DNA from: CAWJKP01 sp963843465
GTDB lineage: Bacteria > Planctomycetota > Planctomycetia > Pirellulales > Thermoguttaceae
Direction: 5' to 3'
DNA length: 64,000 nucleotides
Assembly: GCA_963843465.1 (NCBI GenBank)
Contig: CAWJKP010000005.1
Coordinates: 310,001-374,000, forward strand
The number at the start of each line of letters is the position of its first letter. Position 1 is the first letter of the stretch. Positions 34,295 to 42,952 of this stretch are shown here, in pieces. Position numbers and translations under genes: made by a program. The notes below the pieces were generated by a model. That model worked only from the letters and a program-made list of their open reading frames with translations, was not told the origin of the DNA and ran no database searches.

Positions 34295-34825
34295 ATGAAA
34301 GCGGACGACAAGGACATTCGCTGGATTGAAGAGCCCAAGCTGGGGCTTTCGGGCAAGACCTACCTGCCGCTACTGGTCGACGGCATGACCACGACGCTGC
34401 GGCACCTGCTGAGCCCGAAGATCACGGTCCAATCGCCCGAGCAGCGCCACCAGTCGCCCGACCCGCTGATCTACCGCGGCGTCCACCGGCTGAATCGCGA
34501 CGCGCAGGGCCGGGTGAAGTGCGTGGCCTGCTTCCTCTGCGCCACCGCCTGCCCGGCGCATTGCATCGACATCGTGGCGGCCGAAAGTCCCTGGCCCGAC
34601 CGGGAAAAGTACCCCCAGAGCTTTACGATCGACGAGCTGCGGTGTATTTTCTGCGGGATGTGCGAAGAGGCTTGCCCGGTGGACGCCATCGAGCTGACCA
34701 GCCTTTACGACCTTTCGGGCAAGAGCCGCGAGGAGATGATCTTCGACAAGGAGAAGCTGCTGAGCGTGTACGACCAGACGAAAGACTCCGAGCCCAGTCG
34801 AACCGCGCGTATGGCCCAACCATGA
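34295..34825 (+). CDS. nuoI: NADH-quinone oxidoreductase subunit I
   Basis: Ferredoxin-like peripheral subunit with two [4Fe-4S] clusters (N6a and N6b) passing electrons to N2. It has 176 residues. Both cluster motifs are seen: CVACFLCATACPAHCI and CIFCGMCEEACPVDAI. The N-terminal amphipathic segment (GKTYLPLLVDGMTTTLRHLL) is where the family contacts the membrane arm, and RYRGVH-type residues (YRGVHRLNRDAQGRVKCVAC, start of motif 1) match. The ribosome site AAGGAGGAGG lies about 10 bases before the ATG. The stop overlaps the nuoJ start (ATGA). Confidence 0.96.
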   Translation: MKADDKDIRWIEEPKLGLSGKTYLPLLVDGMTTTLRHLLSPKITVQSPEQRHQSPDPLIYRGVHRLNRDAQGRVKCVACFLCATACPAHCIDIVAAESPWPDREKYPQSFTIDELRCIFCGMCEEACPVDAIELTSLYDLSGKSREEMIFDKEKLLSVYDQTKDSEPSRTARMAQP

Positions 34826-35589
34826 CCCAGCAACAGGTGTTTATGGCGGCCATCCTCCTCGGCGCCCTGGGGATGTGGTTGATGCTCCCGCGAGGCCGGG
34901 CCGCGGGACGCATGTCGGGGATGGTCCTGGCCGCGGTCAGCCTGGGTCTTTTCTTTTCGCAGGTTCCGCGGCTGGCAGGGCTGGTGGCCGATTCGGTCTT
35001 TCTGATCCTCGCGGGGATCACCGTCGTGGCGGCGGCGGCCACCGTCACCACGCGGAGCCCGGTCTACGCCGCCATCTGGTTCGGATCGACGCTGTTTGGG
35101 TCGGCCGGCCTGTTCCTCTTCCAGGGAGCACAGTTCCTGGCCGTGGCCACGGTGGTCGTTTACGCCGGGGCGATCCTGGTCACGTTCCTCTTCGTGCTGA
35201 TGCTGGCCCAGCCCCGCGGCCGAACGCCCTACGACCGCGTGAGCTGGGAGGCGATGCTCTCGGCCAGCGCGGGAGCCGTGATCGTCGGCCTCTTGACCCT
35301 GACCGTCATCAGCGTGCTTTCCCAGCCCGGCCCCGTGGCGGCGACCTCGCAGGGGATACGGCCGGCCGATCGCCGGGCGAATGTCCTGGCGGAGGATCAC
35401 GTGGCCCACCTCGGTGCGCAGCTCTTCGGCCCGCACCTGATCGCCGTGGAGGCGGGCGGCACGCTGCTTCTGGCCGCGCTGATCGGGGCGGCCGTGATCG
35501 TGACCCAGGAAAAAGTGAGGCGTCCGCGTCCGCGGGACGCGAAGGATCGGCCAAAATCTGAAATCCAAAATCGAAAATCTGAAATCTGA
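34822..35589 (+). CDS. nuoJ: NADH-quinone oxidoreductase subunit J
   Basis: Membrane subunit of complex I, 255 residues, with five transmembrane helices. The conserved third helix region (LFLFQGAQFLAVATVVVYAGAILVTFLFVLML, here around residues 95-126) includes the VVYAGAI motif with its pi-bulge Tyr. It is coupled to nuoI by a 4-bp overlap. The C-terminal tail after VIVTQEKVRRPRPRDAKDR is KSEIQNRKSEI, translated from the start of a family H repeat, which also provides the TGA stop. The body of the protein is normal. Confidence 0.94.
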   Translation: MTQQQVFMAAILLGALGMWLMLPRGRAAGRMSGMVLAAVSLGLFFSQVPRLAGLVADSVFLILAGITVVAAAATVTTRSPVYAAIWFGSTLFGSAGLFLFQGAQFLAVATVVVYAGAILVTFLFVLMLAQPRGRTPYDRVSWEAMLSASAGAVIVGLLTLTVISVLSQPGPVAATSQGIRPADRRANVLAEDHVAHLGAQLFGPHLIAVEAGGTLLLAALIGAAVIVTQEKVRRPRPRDAKDRPKSEIQNRKSEI

Positions 35590-35668
35590 GATCTGAAATC
35601 TGAGATCTGAAATCCGAGACCTGAAATCTGAGACCTGAAATCCGAGACTTGAAATCCAAAATCCTAAC
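35551..35668. repeat. Family H tandem repeat at the nuoJ 3' end
   Basis: About twelve imperfect copies of AAATCTGAGA / AAATCCAAAATC fill the gap between nuoJ and nuoK and extend 39 bp into nuoJ coding sequence. A/T-rich compared with the flanks. No stable hairpin is seen. Confidence 0.75.
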
Positions 35669-35682
35669 TTCTGCGAACCCTC

Positions 35683-36138
35683 ATGTCCCCTGACCAGGAA
35701 ATCACGCTGCTGAACAACTACCTGTTCGTCGGCGCGCTGTTGTTCGGCATCGGCCTGGTGGGCTTCCTCAGCCGGCGGAACATGATCGTGATGTTCCTCA
35801 GCGTGGAAATGATGCTCCAGGGAATCTCGGTCAGCCTGGTGGCCTGGAGTCGCTACTACAACGATTTCGGCGGCCAGGTGCTGGTGATCTTCATGATCAC
35901 CGTGGCGGCCTGCGAAGCGGCCGTCGCCTTGGCCCTGGTGACCACGATCTTTCACCGCCGCGGCAGCCTTGATATTGCCATCTGGCAAGGTCTGCGCGAG
36001 GCCAACCTGCCGCCGTTTGTGGATCAGGAACTGCCCGAAGACCCGTCGGACCGGCTGATGACTTTCCCCACGCTGCCGCCGGCGGGCGTGCAGCCGGAAA
36101 TCCCTGCCACGGAAACCGATTACCGCCCGCATGTCTAA
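35683..36138 (+). CDS. nuoK: NADH-quinone oxidoreductase subunit K
   Basis: Small antiporter-like membrane subunit. It has 151 residues, about 50 more than typical because of a hydrophilic C-terminal tail. Three transmembrane helices are seen. The proton-channel Glu residues lie in SVEMMLQGISVSLVAWSRYY and in MITVAACEAAVALALVTTIF. The tail (LPPFVDQELPEDPSDRLMTF..) is unusual but present without a repeat signature. The start is the ATG right after the repeat tract; its stop overlaps the nuoL start by 8 bp. Confidence 0.94.
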   Translation: MSPDQEITLLNNYLFVGALLFGIGLVGFLSRRNMIVMFLSVEMMLQGISVSLVAWSRYYNDFGGQVLVIFMITVAACEAAVALALVTTIFHRRGSLDIAIWQGLREANLPPFVDQELPEDPSDRLMTFPTLPPAGVQPEIPATETDYRPHV

Positions 36139-38463
36139 CATGAACCTGCTGCTGGTGCTGATCCCCGCCCTGCCGCTTGCCGCGGCGGTGGTCACCGCCG
36201 TTTTCGGCAAGCACCTGCTCGGCCGGCAGAGCCATTGGCCCACCGTGCTGGCCATCGCGCTGTCGTTTGTGGCCAGCGTGGTGTTGTTGGTCGACGTTTG
36301 GCGGGAGTCGCGCCCGTCGGCCGAAGCGGCCAGGCAAACGCCCGCGGAAAGCTGGCCGCTGGGCTACGAGCGGGTGGTACGGCTATGGACTTGGGCCTCG
36401 GTGAGCGACCCGCTCCCGGACGTAGGGTGGGACAAGGCCGCCGCGGCGGCCGACGGCCCACCAAGAGCCGGCGGACATGGTGGGCCGACGCTCGCTTACG
36501 CGAGCTTGTCCCACCCTACCGGCTACATTCACTACGAAAATAGCCCCACGCTTCGGTCCATTCGTCGAGTACGGCTTGCCCAGCCAGCCGTGGCGCCTCC
36601 GCTACCCGGTTTCCACGTCGAGATCGCCCTGCGGGCCGACCCGCTGACCGTCTTCATGCTCGCCACGGTGACGTTCGTCTCGCTGCTGGTGGCCGTCTAC
36701 TCGATCGGCTACATGCACGGCGACCCCGGTTACTGGCGGTTCTTCAGCTACATCGCCCTGTTCGTCTTCTCGATGACCATGCTCGTGGCGGCGAGCAACT
36801 TCGTGCTGTTGTACGTTTTCTGGGAAGGGGTGGGCTTGTGCAGCTACTTGCTGATCGGTTTCTGGTTCCAGAAACCCGCGGCGGTTGCGGCGGGCAAGAA
36901 GGCTTTTCTGGTCAACCGCGTGGGCGACTTCGCTTTTGCCCTGGGATTGTTCCTGATTTGGAGCACCTACGGCACGCTGGACTTCCACGACACCTTCGCC
37001 CACGGGGTGCGGCAGACGCTGGGCATTTTCGGCCAGACCCGGCTCGCCAACCCGGCGCCTTATGCGGCCGGAGGCGCAGGCACGGTCACGGCGATCTGCC
37101 TGCTGCTGTTTGCGGGGGCTTGCGGCAAGAGGCGCAGATCCCCTTGCACGTCTGGCTGCCGGACGCGATGGAAGGGCCCACGCCGGTTTCGGCCCTGATC
37201 CATGCGGCCACGATGGTCACGGCCGGCGTCTACCTGGTGGCCCGCTGCACGCCCTTGTTCCAGGCCTCGCCCGATGCCCGGCACGTGGTTGCCGCCCTGG
37301 CCGGGCTGACGGTCCTGCTGGCCGCCCTGATGGCCATTACCCAGACCGATCTCAAGCGGATACTGGCCTATTCGACGATCAGCCAGCTCGGTTATATGTT
37401 CCTCGGCCTGAGCACGGGCACCTTCCTGGGGATCACGGCCGGCATGTTCCATCTCTTGACCCACGCCTGCTTCAAGGCCCTCTTGTTCCTCGGGGCCGGA
37501 AGCGTGATGCACGCGATGGGCGGGGTGATCGACATTCGCCGGCTGGGCGGACTCCGCAAGCGCCTGCCCACCACCTACTGGACCTTTCTCTTCGGCTGCC
37601 TGGCGCTCTGCGGCTTCCCCGGCTTTGCGGGCTTCTTCAGCAAGGACCGGATCCTCGCGGCCCTGCATGAAAAGGGGGCCGAAGCGGTCGGGGGCGTCGC
37701 CCTTTACCAGGTCCTTTATCTGGTCGCGGTCCTCACCGCGGGGCTCACGGCCTTCTACACCTTCCGCGCGCTGCTGTTGACCTTTCACGGGCCGGAGCGG
37801 ATCCCGCACGAGGCCGGCGATCACGCCCACGAGTCGCCCCGGGTGATGACCTGGCCGCTGGTGGCGCTGGCGATCCTCTCGCTGGCCGTCGGCGGCTACT
37901 TCGAGTGGACGCGGCAGATCCCCGAGTTTCTCGCGGGTACGCCCTCGCTGGCCCGCGCCGCACAAACCGGCGATGTAGTCGGCACACGCCGTGTGCCGGA
38001 GAATGCGGACGGCACACGCCGTGTGCCGGAAAATGCGGACGGCACACGGCGTGTGCCTGCTACCAGCGAAAGCGGCCACCTGGAGGTGGCCCTGTTCGGC
38101 ACGGCGATGGTCGGCCTGGGCATGGTAGCCGCCTGGTTGCTGTACCTCAGAGCCCGGGGGCTGCTTGGCCGGTTGACGGCCCTGGCCGACGTCTTCGGCC
38201 TCTACCGGCTCTCGACGGACAAGTTCTACTTCGACGCGATCTATTTTCTGCTCGTGGTCTGGCCGCTGGAGCAGATTGCGAGGCTCTTGGCTTGGATGGA
38301 TCGCTGGATCATCGACGGGCTGGTCGACTTCTGCGGCGCGGTGCCGCGGGCCTTGGGTTCCGCGCTGCGGACGCTCCAGGGCGGCATGATCCAGTTCTAC
38401 GCGATGTGCATGGTCTTGGGCTTGCTGGTCCTGATTGCGGTGTTGCTCCTTTGGGGTGCGTAG
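36131..38463 (+). CDS. nuoL: NADH-quinone oxidoreductase subunit L (one frame break, two palindrome-encoded inserts)
   Basis: Distal antiporter-like proton pump of complex I, about 777 residues corrected, longer than usual (610-680). Core motifs: LYVFWEGVGLCSYLLIGFWF, HVWLPDAMEGPTPVSALIHA, THACFKALLFLGAGSVMH. One base is missing near 37128, after FAGACGK; adding it restores AQIPLHVWLPDA. Two inserts come from palindromes. Residues about 98-130 (starting VGWDKAAAAADGPPRAGG) are from a family B element between TWASV and the HVEIALRADPLT segment. Residues about 616-645 (VVGTRRVPENADGTRRVPEN and on) are from a family D element near the lateral helix. Both are in frame. The ATG at 36140 is an alternative start. 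Confidence 0.92.
36422..36519. repeat. Palindromic element family B inside nuoL
   Basis: A 98-bp copy with the full left (GTAGGGTGGGACAAGGCCGC) and right (CGAGCTTGTCCCACCCTAC) arms, translated in the nuoL frame. In this frame the initial GTAG reads Val-Gly, whereas in secG the same bases give a TAG stop. It is followed by about 75 further bases (YIHYENSPTLRSIRRVRLAQ) before conserved NuoL sequence resumes. Confidence 0.92.
37975..38063. repeat. Palindromic element family D inside nuoL
   Basis: An 89-bp array of three GGCACACGCCGTGTGCC palindromes separated by GGAGAATGCGGAC-type spacers, bounded by GTAG and CTAC. In frame it gives GTRRVPENAD repeats. A two-unit copy lies between yicC and gmk at 57168-57226. 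Confidence 0.92.
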
Positions 38464-38464
38464 G

Positions 38465-40465
38465 ATGCTGCTTCTGGCAACGATCCTGATCCCGCTGGCC
38501 GGCGCGGTGCTGATCGGCATGGGCGTGCCCGGGCTGCGGTGGGTGGCCCTGGCTTCGGCGCTGGCGGCCTTCGTGTCGTCGGCCCTGCTGATTGCCCAGT
38601 TTCCCGGCGGAACGGCGCCCTACGCCCTGATCGAGGCGCCTTGGATGGGCGGGCCCGGCACGGCAGTCGACATTCGCTTGAGCCTCGGTCTGGACGGCCT
38701 GAGCCTCTGGTTCTTCGGGCTGACGACGCTGTTGATGGTCGTCTCGGTGCTGGTAAGCTGGCAGGCGATCGTCCAGCGGCCGGCGGTCTATTACGGCCTG
38801 CTGTTGCTGCTGGAGTCGGGGATGTTGGGCGTCTTCGCCGCCCGGGATATCATCCTCTTTTACGTCTGCTTCGAGTTCACGCTGCTGCCGCTGTTTTTCC
38901 TCATCGGCGTCTGGGGCAGCGAGGAGCGGCGTTACGCGGCCGTCAAGTTCTTCCTTTTCACTTTCACCGGCAGCATGTTGACTTTCCTGGGATTGCTGGC
39001 GATCGTGATCTGGAACTCCTACCAGACCGGGACGCTGACTTTCTCCATCGCCGCCCTGAGCGACAGCCTGGCCCTGCGGCCGTTGGGCTTGACCGCCCAG
39101 ACCTGGATTTTTTTGGCCCTCTTCGCCGGCTTTGCCGTGAAAGTGCCCCTCTTCCCCTTGCACACCTGGCTGCCCTTGGCCCACGTGCAAGCGCCCGCCG
39201 CGGGAAGCGTGCTCTTGGCCGGGGTGCTGTTGAAGGTCGGCAGCTATGGGTTCCTGCGGTTCTGCCTGCCGATGGTCCCCGGCGCGGTGGCCGCGTGCAT
39301 GCCTTGGCTCTTGTGGCTGTCGGTGATCGGCATCGTCTACGGGGCCCTGGTGTCGCTGGTTCAGGACGACATGAAGCGGCTGATCGCCTACTCCAGCGTC
39401 AGCCACTTGGGCTTCTGCATGTTGGGCGTCTTTGCCCTGAACCCCCTGGGCGCCCAGGGGGGCACGCTGCAGATGATCAATCACGGGCTCTCGACCGGCG
39501 GACTGTTCGCCCTGGTCGGCATGATCTACGAGCGCTACCACACCCGCAAGATCGCCGACCTCGGCGGCCTGGCGAAGCGGACGCCGGTGCTGGCCTTCTT
39601 CTTTCTGGTGATGGCCCTTTCCAGCATCGGCCTGCCCGGACTGAACGGCTTTGCCGGCGAGTTCACGCTGTTGTTGGGGATCTTCCGCCGCGCTTGGGTC
39701 GACGCCCCGCCGGCCTGGGCCGGCCAGTTCCGCGTAATCTCCGTGCTGGCCACCCTGGGCGTGGTGCTGGGCGCCTGGTACATGCTCTGGTTGGTGCAGC
39801 GGATCTTCTTCGGTCCGCTCAAGGAGCCCCCTGTACACGCGGCGGGAGACGGCCACGACGGGGAGCCGGTCCGCGACCTTTCGCTCCGCGAGGTGTCGGC
39901 GCTGGTCCCGCTCTGCGTTTTCATCCTTTGGATCGGCCTCTGGCCGGACTTCTTCTTCTCCCGGCTGGCCCCCAAGGTCAACGCGATTTCCCAACAGCCT
40001 GCCGCAGCGCTGGTGCGGCAGACGGAGGAGGAGGGACGGGGGTCGGGGGACGGCGGTCAGGGGTTGGGGGACGGGGGTCGGGGGTCAGGGGTCGGGGGTC
40101 GGGGGACGGGGGTCGGGGAACGGGGGTCGGGGGAGGAGGCGACGCGGCGCGGAGAGGTCCGCGATGATTCTGCGACGACGTTGGGCCGCAACGCCGTGAA
40201 ACTGGGAAGGCATAGCGTGGCAGCGTCATGCGGCACGCGGGACGCAATGACACAAGTTCGTAGTGGCGGCTTTAGCCGGAAATCCGCGGCAAGACCGCCT
40301 AAAGGCGGGACTACCAGCGGCGCGTTTCCGACCGCGTGTCGTAGGATCGCCGGCGCAAGGCACGGGCGATCAGCTCAGCACGCCACGCGCGCGGCCTGCG
40401 GTCGGAATACCGACCCCCGACCCCTGACCCCCAACCCCCGACCCCCGACCCCCGACCCCCGTCTG
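38465..40465 (+). CDS. nuoM: NADH-quinone oxidoreductase subunit M, stop codon lost to repeat insertion
   Basis: Antiporter-like proton pump subunit. The NuoM body covers residues 1 to about 517. Key motifs: DIILFYVCFEFTLLPLFFLI with its conserved Glu, FPLHTWLPLAHVQAPAAGSV, LAGVLLKVGSYGFLR (channel Lys) and GLPGLNGFAGEF. ATG 38465 is 1 bp after the nuoL stop. After APKVNAISQQPAAALVRQ, where the family normally ends, no stop is met. The frame continues through a Gly/Arg-rich linker (GSGDGGQGLGDGGRGSGVGG and on), encoded by G-rich repeats, and enters nuoN. The open frame is continuous from 38465 to 41071, so a NuoM-NuoN fusion would be made as written. Confidence 0.93.
40018..40465. repeat. Compound repeat insertion joining nuoM and nuoN
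   Basis: A G-rich tract of GGGGGTCGGGGGACGG-type units (about 40020-40138) is mirrored by a C-rich tract (CCCCGACCCCTGACCCCC type, about 40406-40463), giving inverted terminal arms around about 270 bp. Inside lies another palindrome at 40260-40313 (GTAGTGGCGGCTTTAGCCGG / CCGCCTAAAGGCGGGACTAC), so the insertion is nested. The G tract has many runs of four or five G and could form G-quadruplexes in DNA or RNA. The whole 448 bp is open in the nuoM frame. Confidence 0.88.
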
Positions 40466-42129
40466 CCATCCCTTTCGCTTCTGACACCCGAGATCGTGCT
40501 GATTGCGGTGGCCGTGGCCATCTTCATGCTCGGCACCCTGTGGGAAAGCGAGGGCATCTGGCCCTGGGTCGCCTTGGGCGGTCTGATCGTGGCGGCCATC
40601 GCCCTGGCCGGACAGTCGCCCGGATCGGTCGGGCGGCCACTGGTGGCCGACCACCTGGCCTTCTACGTCCGCTGGCTGGCCCTGGGCGCGGGCACGCTGC
40701 TGATGCTGTTGACCACACGGCCTACAGGCACGCCGGGCACGGCGGAGTACGTCGGCTTGCTCTTGCTGACTGTGGCCGGGATGATGTTGGTGACTGTGGC
40801 CAACGAGCTGGTCCTGATCTTCGTGGGATTGGAGCTGGTCTCCATCCCCACCTACATCCTGCTCTACCTGGGCCGCAACGACGTGGCTTCGCAGGAATCG
40901 GCCACCAAGTATTTCTTCCTCAGCATCCTCGCCTCGGCGATCCTGCTCTATGGCTTCAGCTTCCTTTACGGGACGACCGGCAGCACCGACCTGGCGGCGA
41001 TCCGCCAACGGCTGGCCGGCGCGGCGCGGCCGGCGGGGGACTGCTCACGCTGGCGAAGATCGCCCTGGTGATGATTTTCGCCGGGCTGGGCTTCCGCATC
41101 ACGGCCGTGCCCTTTCACTTCTACGCGCCCAACGTCTACCAGGGCACGACCCAGGCCAATGCCGGCTTCCTCTCGGTGGTGCCCAAGATCGCCGGCTTCA
41201 TGGTCCTGCTCCGGCTGGTGGCCGTGGCCATGGCAGGCATCGGGCCCTATCCCTGGCGGATCGCGCTGGTCCTGGCGATCCTCACCATGACCCTGGGCAA
41301 CCTCGTGGCCCTCTGGCAAGACAACGTGCGGCGGCTGTTGGCCTACTCCTCGATCGCCCAGGCCGGCTACATGCTCATCGGCCTGGCCGCCTGTCTGGCC
41401 GCCGCGCCGGGCAACGCGGCCGCCGCCAACGGTAGAGGCGCGCTGCTGTTGTACCTGCTGGTCTACGCCGCGGCCACCATCGGCGCCTTCGCCGCCCTGG
41501 ACTGCCTCTCGGGAAAGGGCGACCGGCAGATCGACGGCATCGATGAGCTGGCCGGACTGGCTTGGACGGCCGGCTGGGTGCGGCGCTTCCTGGCCTGGGC
41601 CCTGGCCCTGTTCTTTTTCAGTCTCACCGGCATTCCACCGCTGGCCGGCTTTTGGGGTAAGCTGGCGGTGATCCTCAGCGCCCTGAACACCGGCGCCGCC
41701 GACAGCAGCACGCAGGGCTGGTTCATCGCCCTGGCGGTGATCGGCGTGTTGAACGCGGCGGTCTCCGCCGGCTACTATTTGCGGGTGGTGGGCGTGATCT
41801 TCTTCCGCACTCCCCTGGCGACGCCGCCGACCCGGGAGGAGCCGGGGTTGTCGCTGCTGGCCACGGCGCTTTGCGCGTTTTTGGTCTTGGCGATCGGCGT
41901 CATGCCCGGCTACTGGGGCGGTTCGGCTCTGCGTGCCAGTCCGGCGCAAGTGAAGCTGAGTAAGGTGGGACCGGCCCTCACGAGCGAGAGTCGGCCCGCC
42001 CTGATCATTTCGTCACGGGGAATTCAGAACGCTTTTTCCTGCGGCGTCATAGTATTTGAACCACACAGTGACGCCAGCGTCCAAGAACGCTTTCGTATCC
42101 GGGGTGGCTTTCAGCTTTGCGGTGATTGA
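40466..42129 (+). CDS. nuoN: NADH-quinone oxidoreductase subunit N (no own start, one frame break)
   Basis: Antiporter-like subunit, the last gene of the complex I operon. Recognisable from SLSLLTPEIVLIAVAVAIFM onward: ANELVLIFVGLELVSIPTYILLYL (channel Glu), ESATKYFFLSILASAILLYG (Lys), PFHFYAPNVYQGTTQANAGFL and YSSIAQAGYMLIGL. No ATG or GTG with a ribosome site precedes the conserved N-terminus, so as written it depends on the fusion with nuoM. One G is missing from a G-run near 41033-41040; restoring it links PAG to LLTLAKIALVMIF. The frame then runs to 42129, past the usual end (ASPAQVKLSKVG), and overlaps the convergent gene by about 115 bp. Confidence 0.9.
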
Positions 42130-42417
42130 CTCTTTAATTTCCTCCTTCTGCGAGTCAGTCAAATTGATGCTTACCGTATAAATGTAGGCACATGACTTCC
42201 CCGGTCCCGCTTCCACCCGGTCCCACCTTGTGACGGCATCGGTTTGCTTGGGCAGCCCCGCATTCAGATTCTTCGCCATGTTTTCAAGCTGGCGTTCGAC
42301 TGATGCACCGCCAAACGGGCATCCACCGATGAGGAAAAAAAGCACGACCAATAAACCAACTACGGCCCCTACGATTCCGCCCACTTTTTGATTAGTTGTC
42401 AGTGGCTTAGCAGCCAT
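42013..42417 (-). CDS. Unknown membrane-anchored protein
   Basis: A 134-residue protein with one N-terminal hydrophobic helix (VGGIVGAVVGLLVVLFFLIGG, here about residues 12-32) followed at once by a Cys (GGCPFGG), so it may be a lipoprotein-like or single-pass anchored protein. The outer domain (about 40-134) is soluble, with ILTDSQKEEIKESITAKLKA-type helix and GVTVWFKYYDAAGKSVLN. No family is recognised. It is convergent to nuoN and overlaps the extended nuoN 3' end. AT content is higher than in the nuo genes. ATG 42417 has GGAGAG about 11 bases upstream. Confidence 0.6.
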   Translation of the reverse strand: MAAKPLTTNQKVGGIVGAVVGLLVVLFFLIGGCPFGGASVERQLENMAKNLNAGLPKQTDAVTRWDRVEAGPGKSCAYIYTVSINLTDSQKEEIKESITAKLKATPDTKAFLDAGVTVWFKYYDAAGKSVLNSP

Positions 42418-42952
42418 GATTCGTCTCTCCAGCCAGGGAATTGATAAATTTGCTAAGTGGACAGTAGTGCAGTAGCTGAAGGCATGGTTGCAAGAACCCT
42501 TTGGATTATTGCCACCCGTTTATGCCAATAATATATACCCAAAGTGTCTGGTAGTAGTAGAGCGGAATTGGCGGCTTTGTCAACCACTCCTCGGCCTACG
42601 CCCGGCCCAACGGAGTCGGCGTTTTCGACACGCCTGTCGGCCGAATCGACGCCGCACACGCATCCTGGGAGCCGGCGACGCTCCTAGTCCCGCCTTGAGG
42701 CGGAGTGCCGCCTAACCCGGGTTATTCGTGGCCAAACACGAGCCCGAAGCGCAAGCGAGGGGCTGCCATCGAGTTGCCCTCGCTTACGCGTCGGGCTAGT
42801 GTCGAACACATTGCGCCCGGATGCCGTGCCCATGAATAATCCCGGTTAGGGTATAGTAAATGCTATAGACAGTTAGCAGATCCTCTGGCCCTTGCCCTGT
42901 CGCATAATGCTTGCGATGGGGATAATGCCCACCCTTTATAAGGAAACGAGCG
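42418..42952. other. 535-bp gap with a family F element
   Basis: Between two divergent genes. The first 290 bp show nothing beyond weak open frames without support; a half palindrome TAGTCCCGCCTTGAGGCGG is at about 42686-42706. A complete family F element lies at 42714-42850. The last 100 bp before the squalene-cyclase-like gene are AT-richer (TATAGTAAATGCTATAG at about 42852) and likely carry its promoter. Confidence 0.5.
42714..42850. repeat. Palindromic MITE-like element, family F
   Basis: About 137 bp. Outer arms TAACCCGGGTTATTCGTGGC / GCCCATGAATAATCCCGGTTA and inner arms GAGCCCGAAGCGCAAGCGAG / CTCGCTTACGCGTCGGGCTA. Other full copies are at 59332-59441 and 62931-63062, and a partial one lies inside the VIT-vWA gene. 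No open frame is present. Confidence 0.88.

Noticed and set aside
42453..42715. Short frames in the gap after the membrane-anchored protein
   Set aside because: No ribosome site, and composition is determined by a half palindrome.
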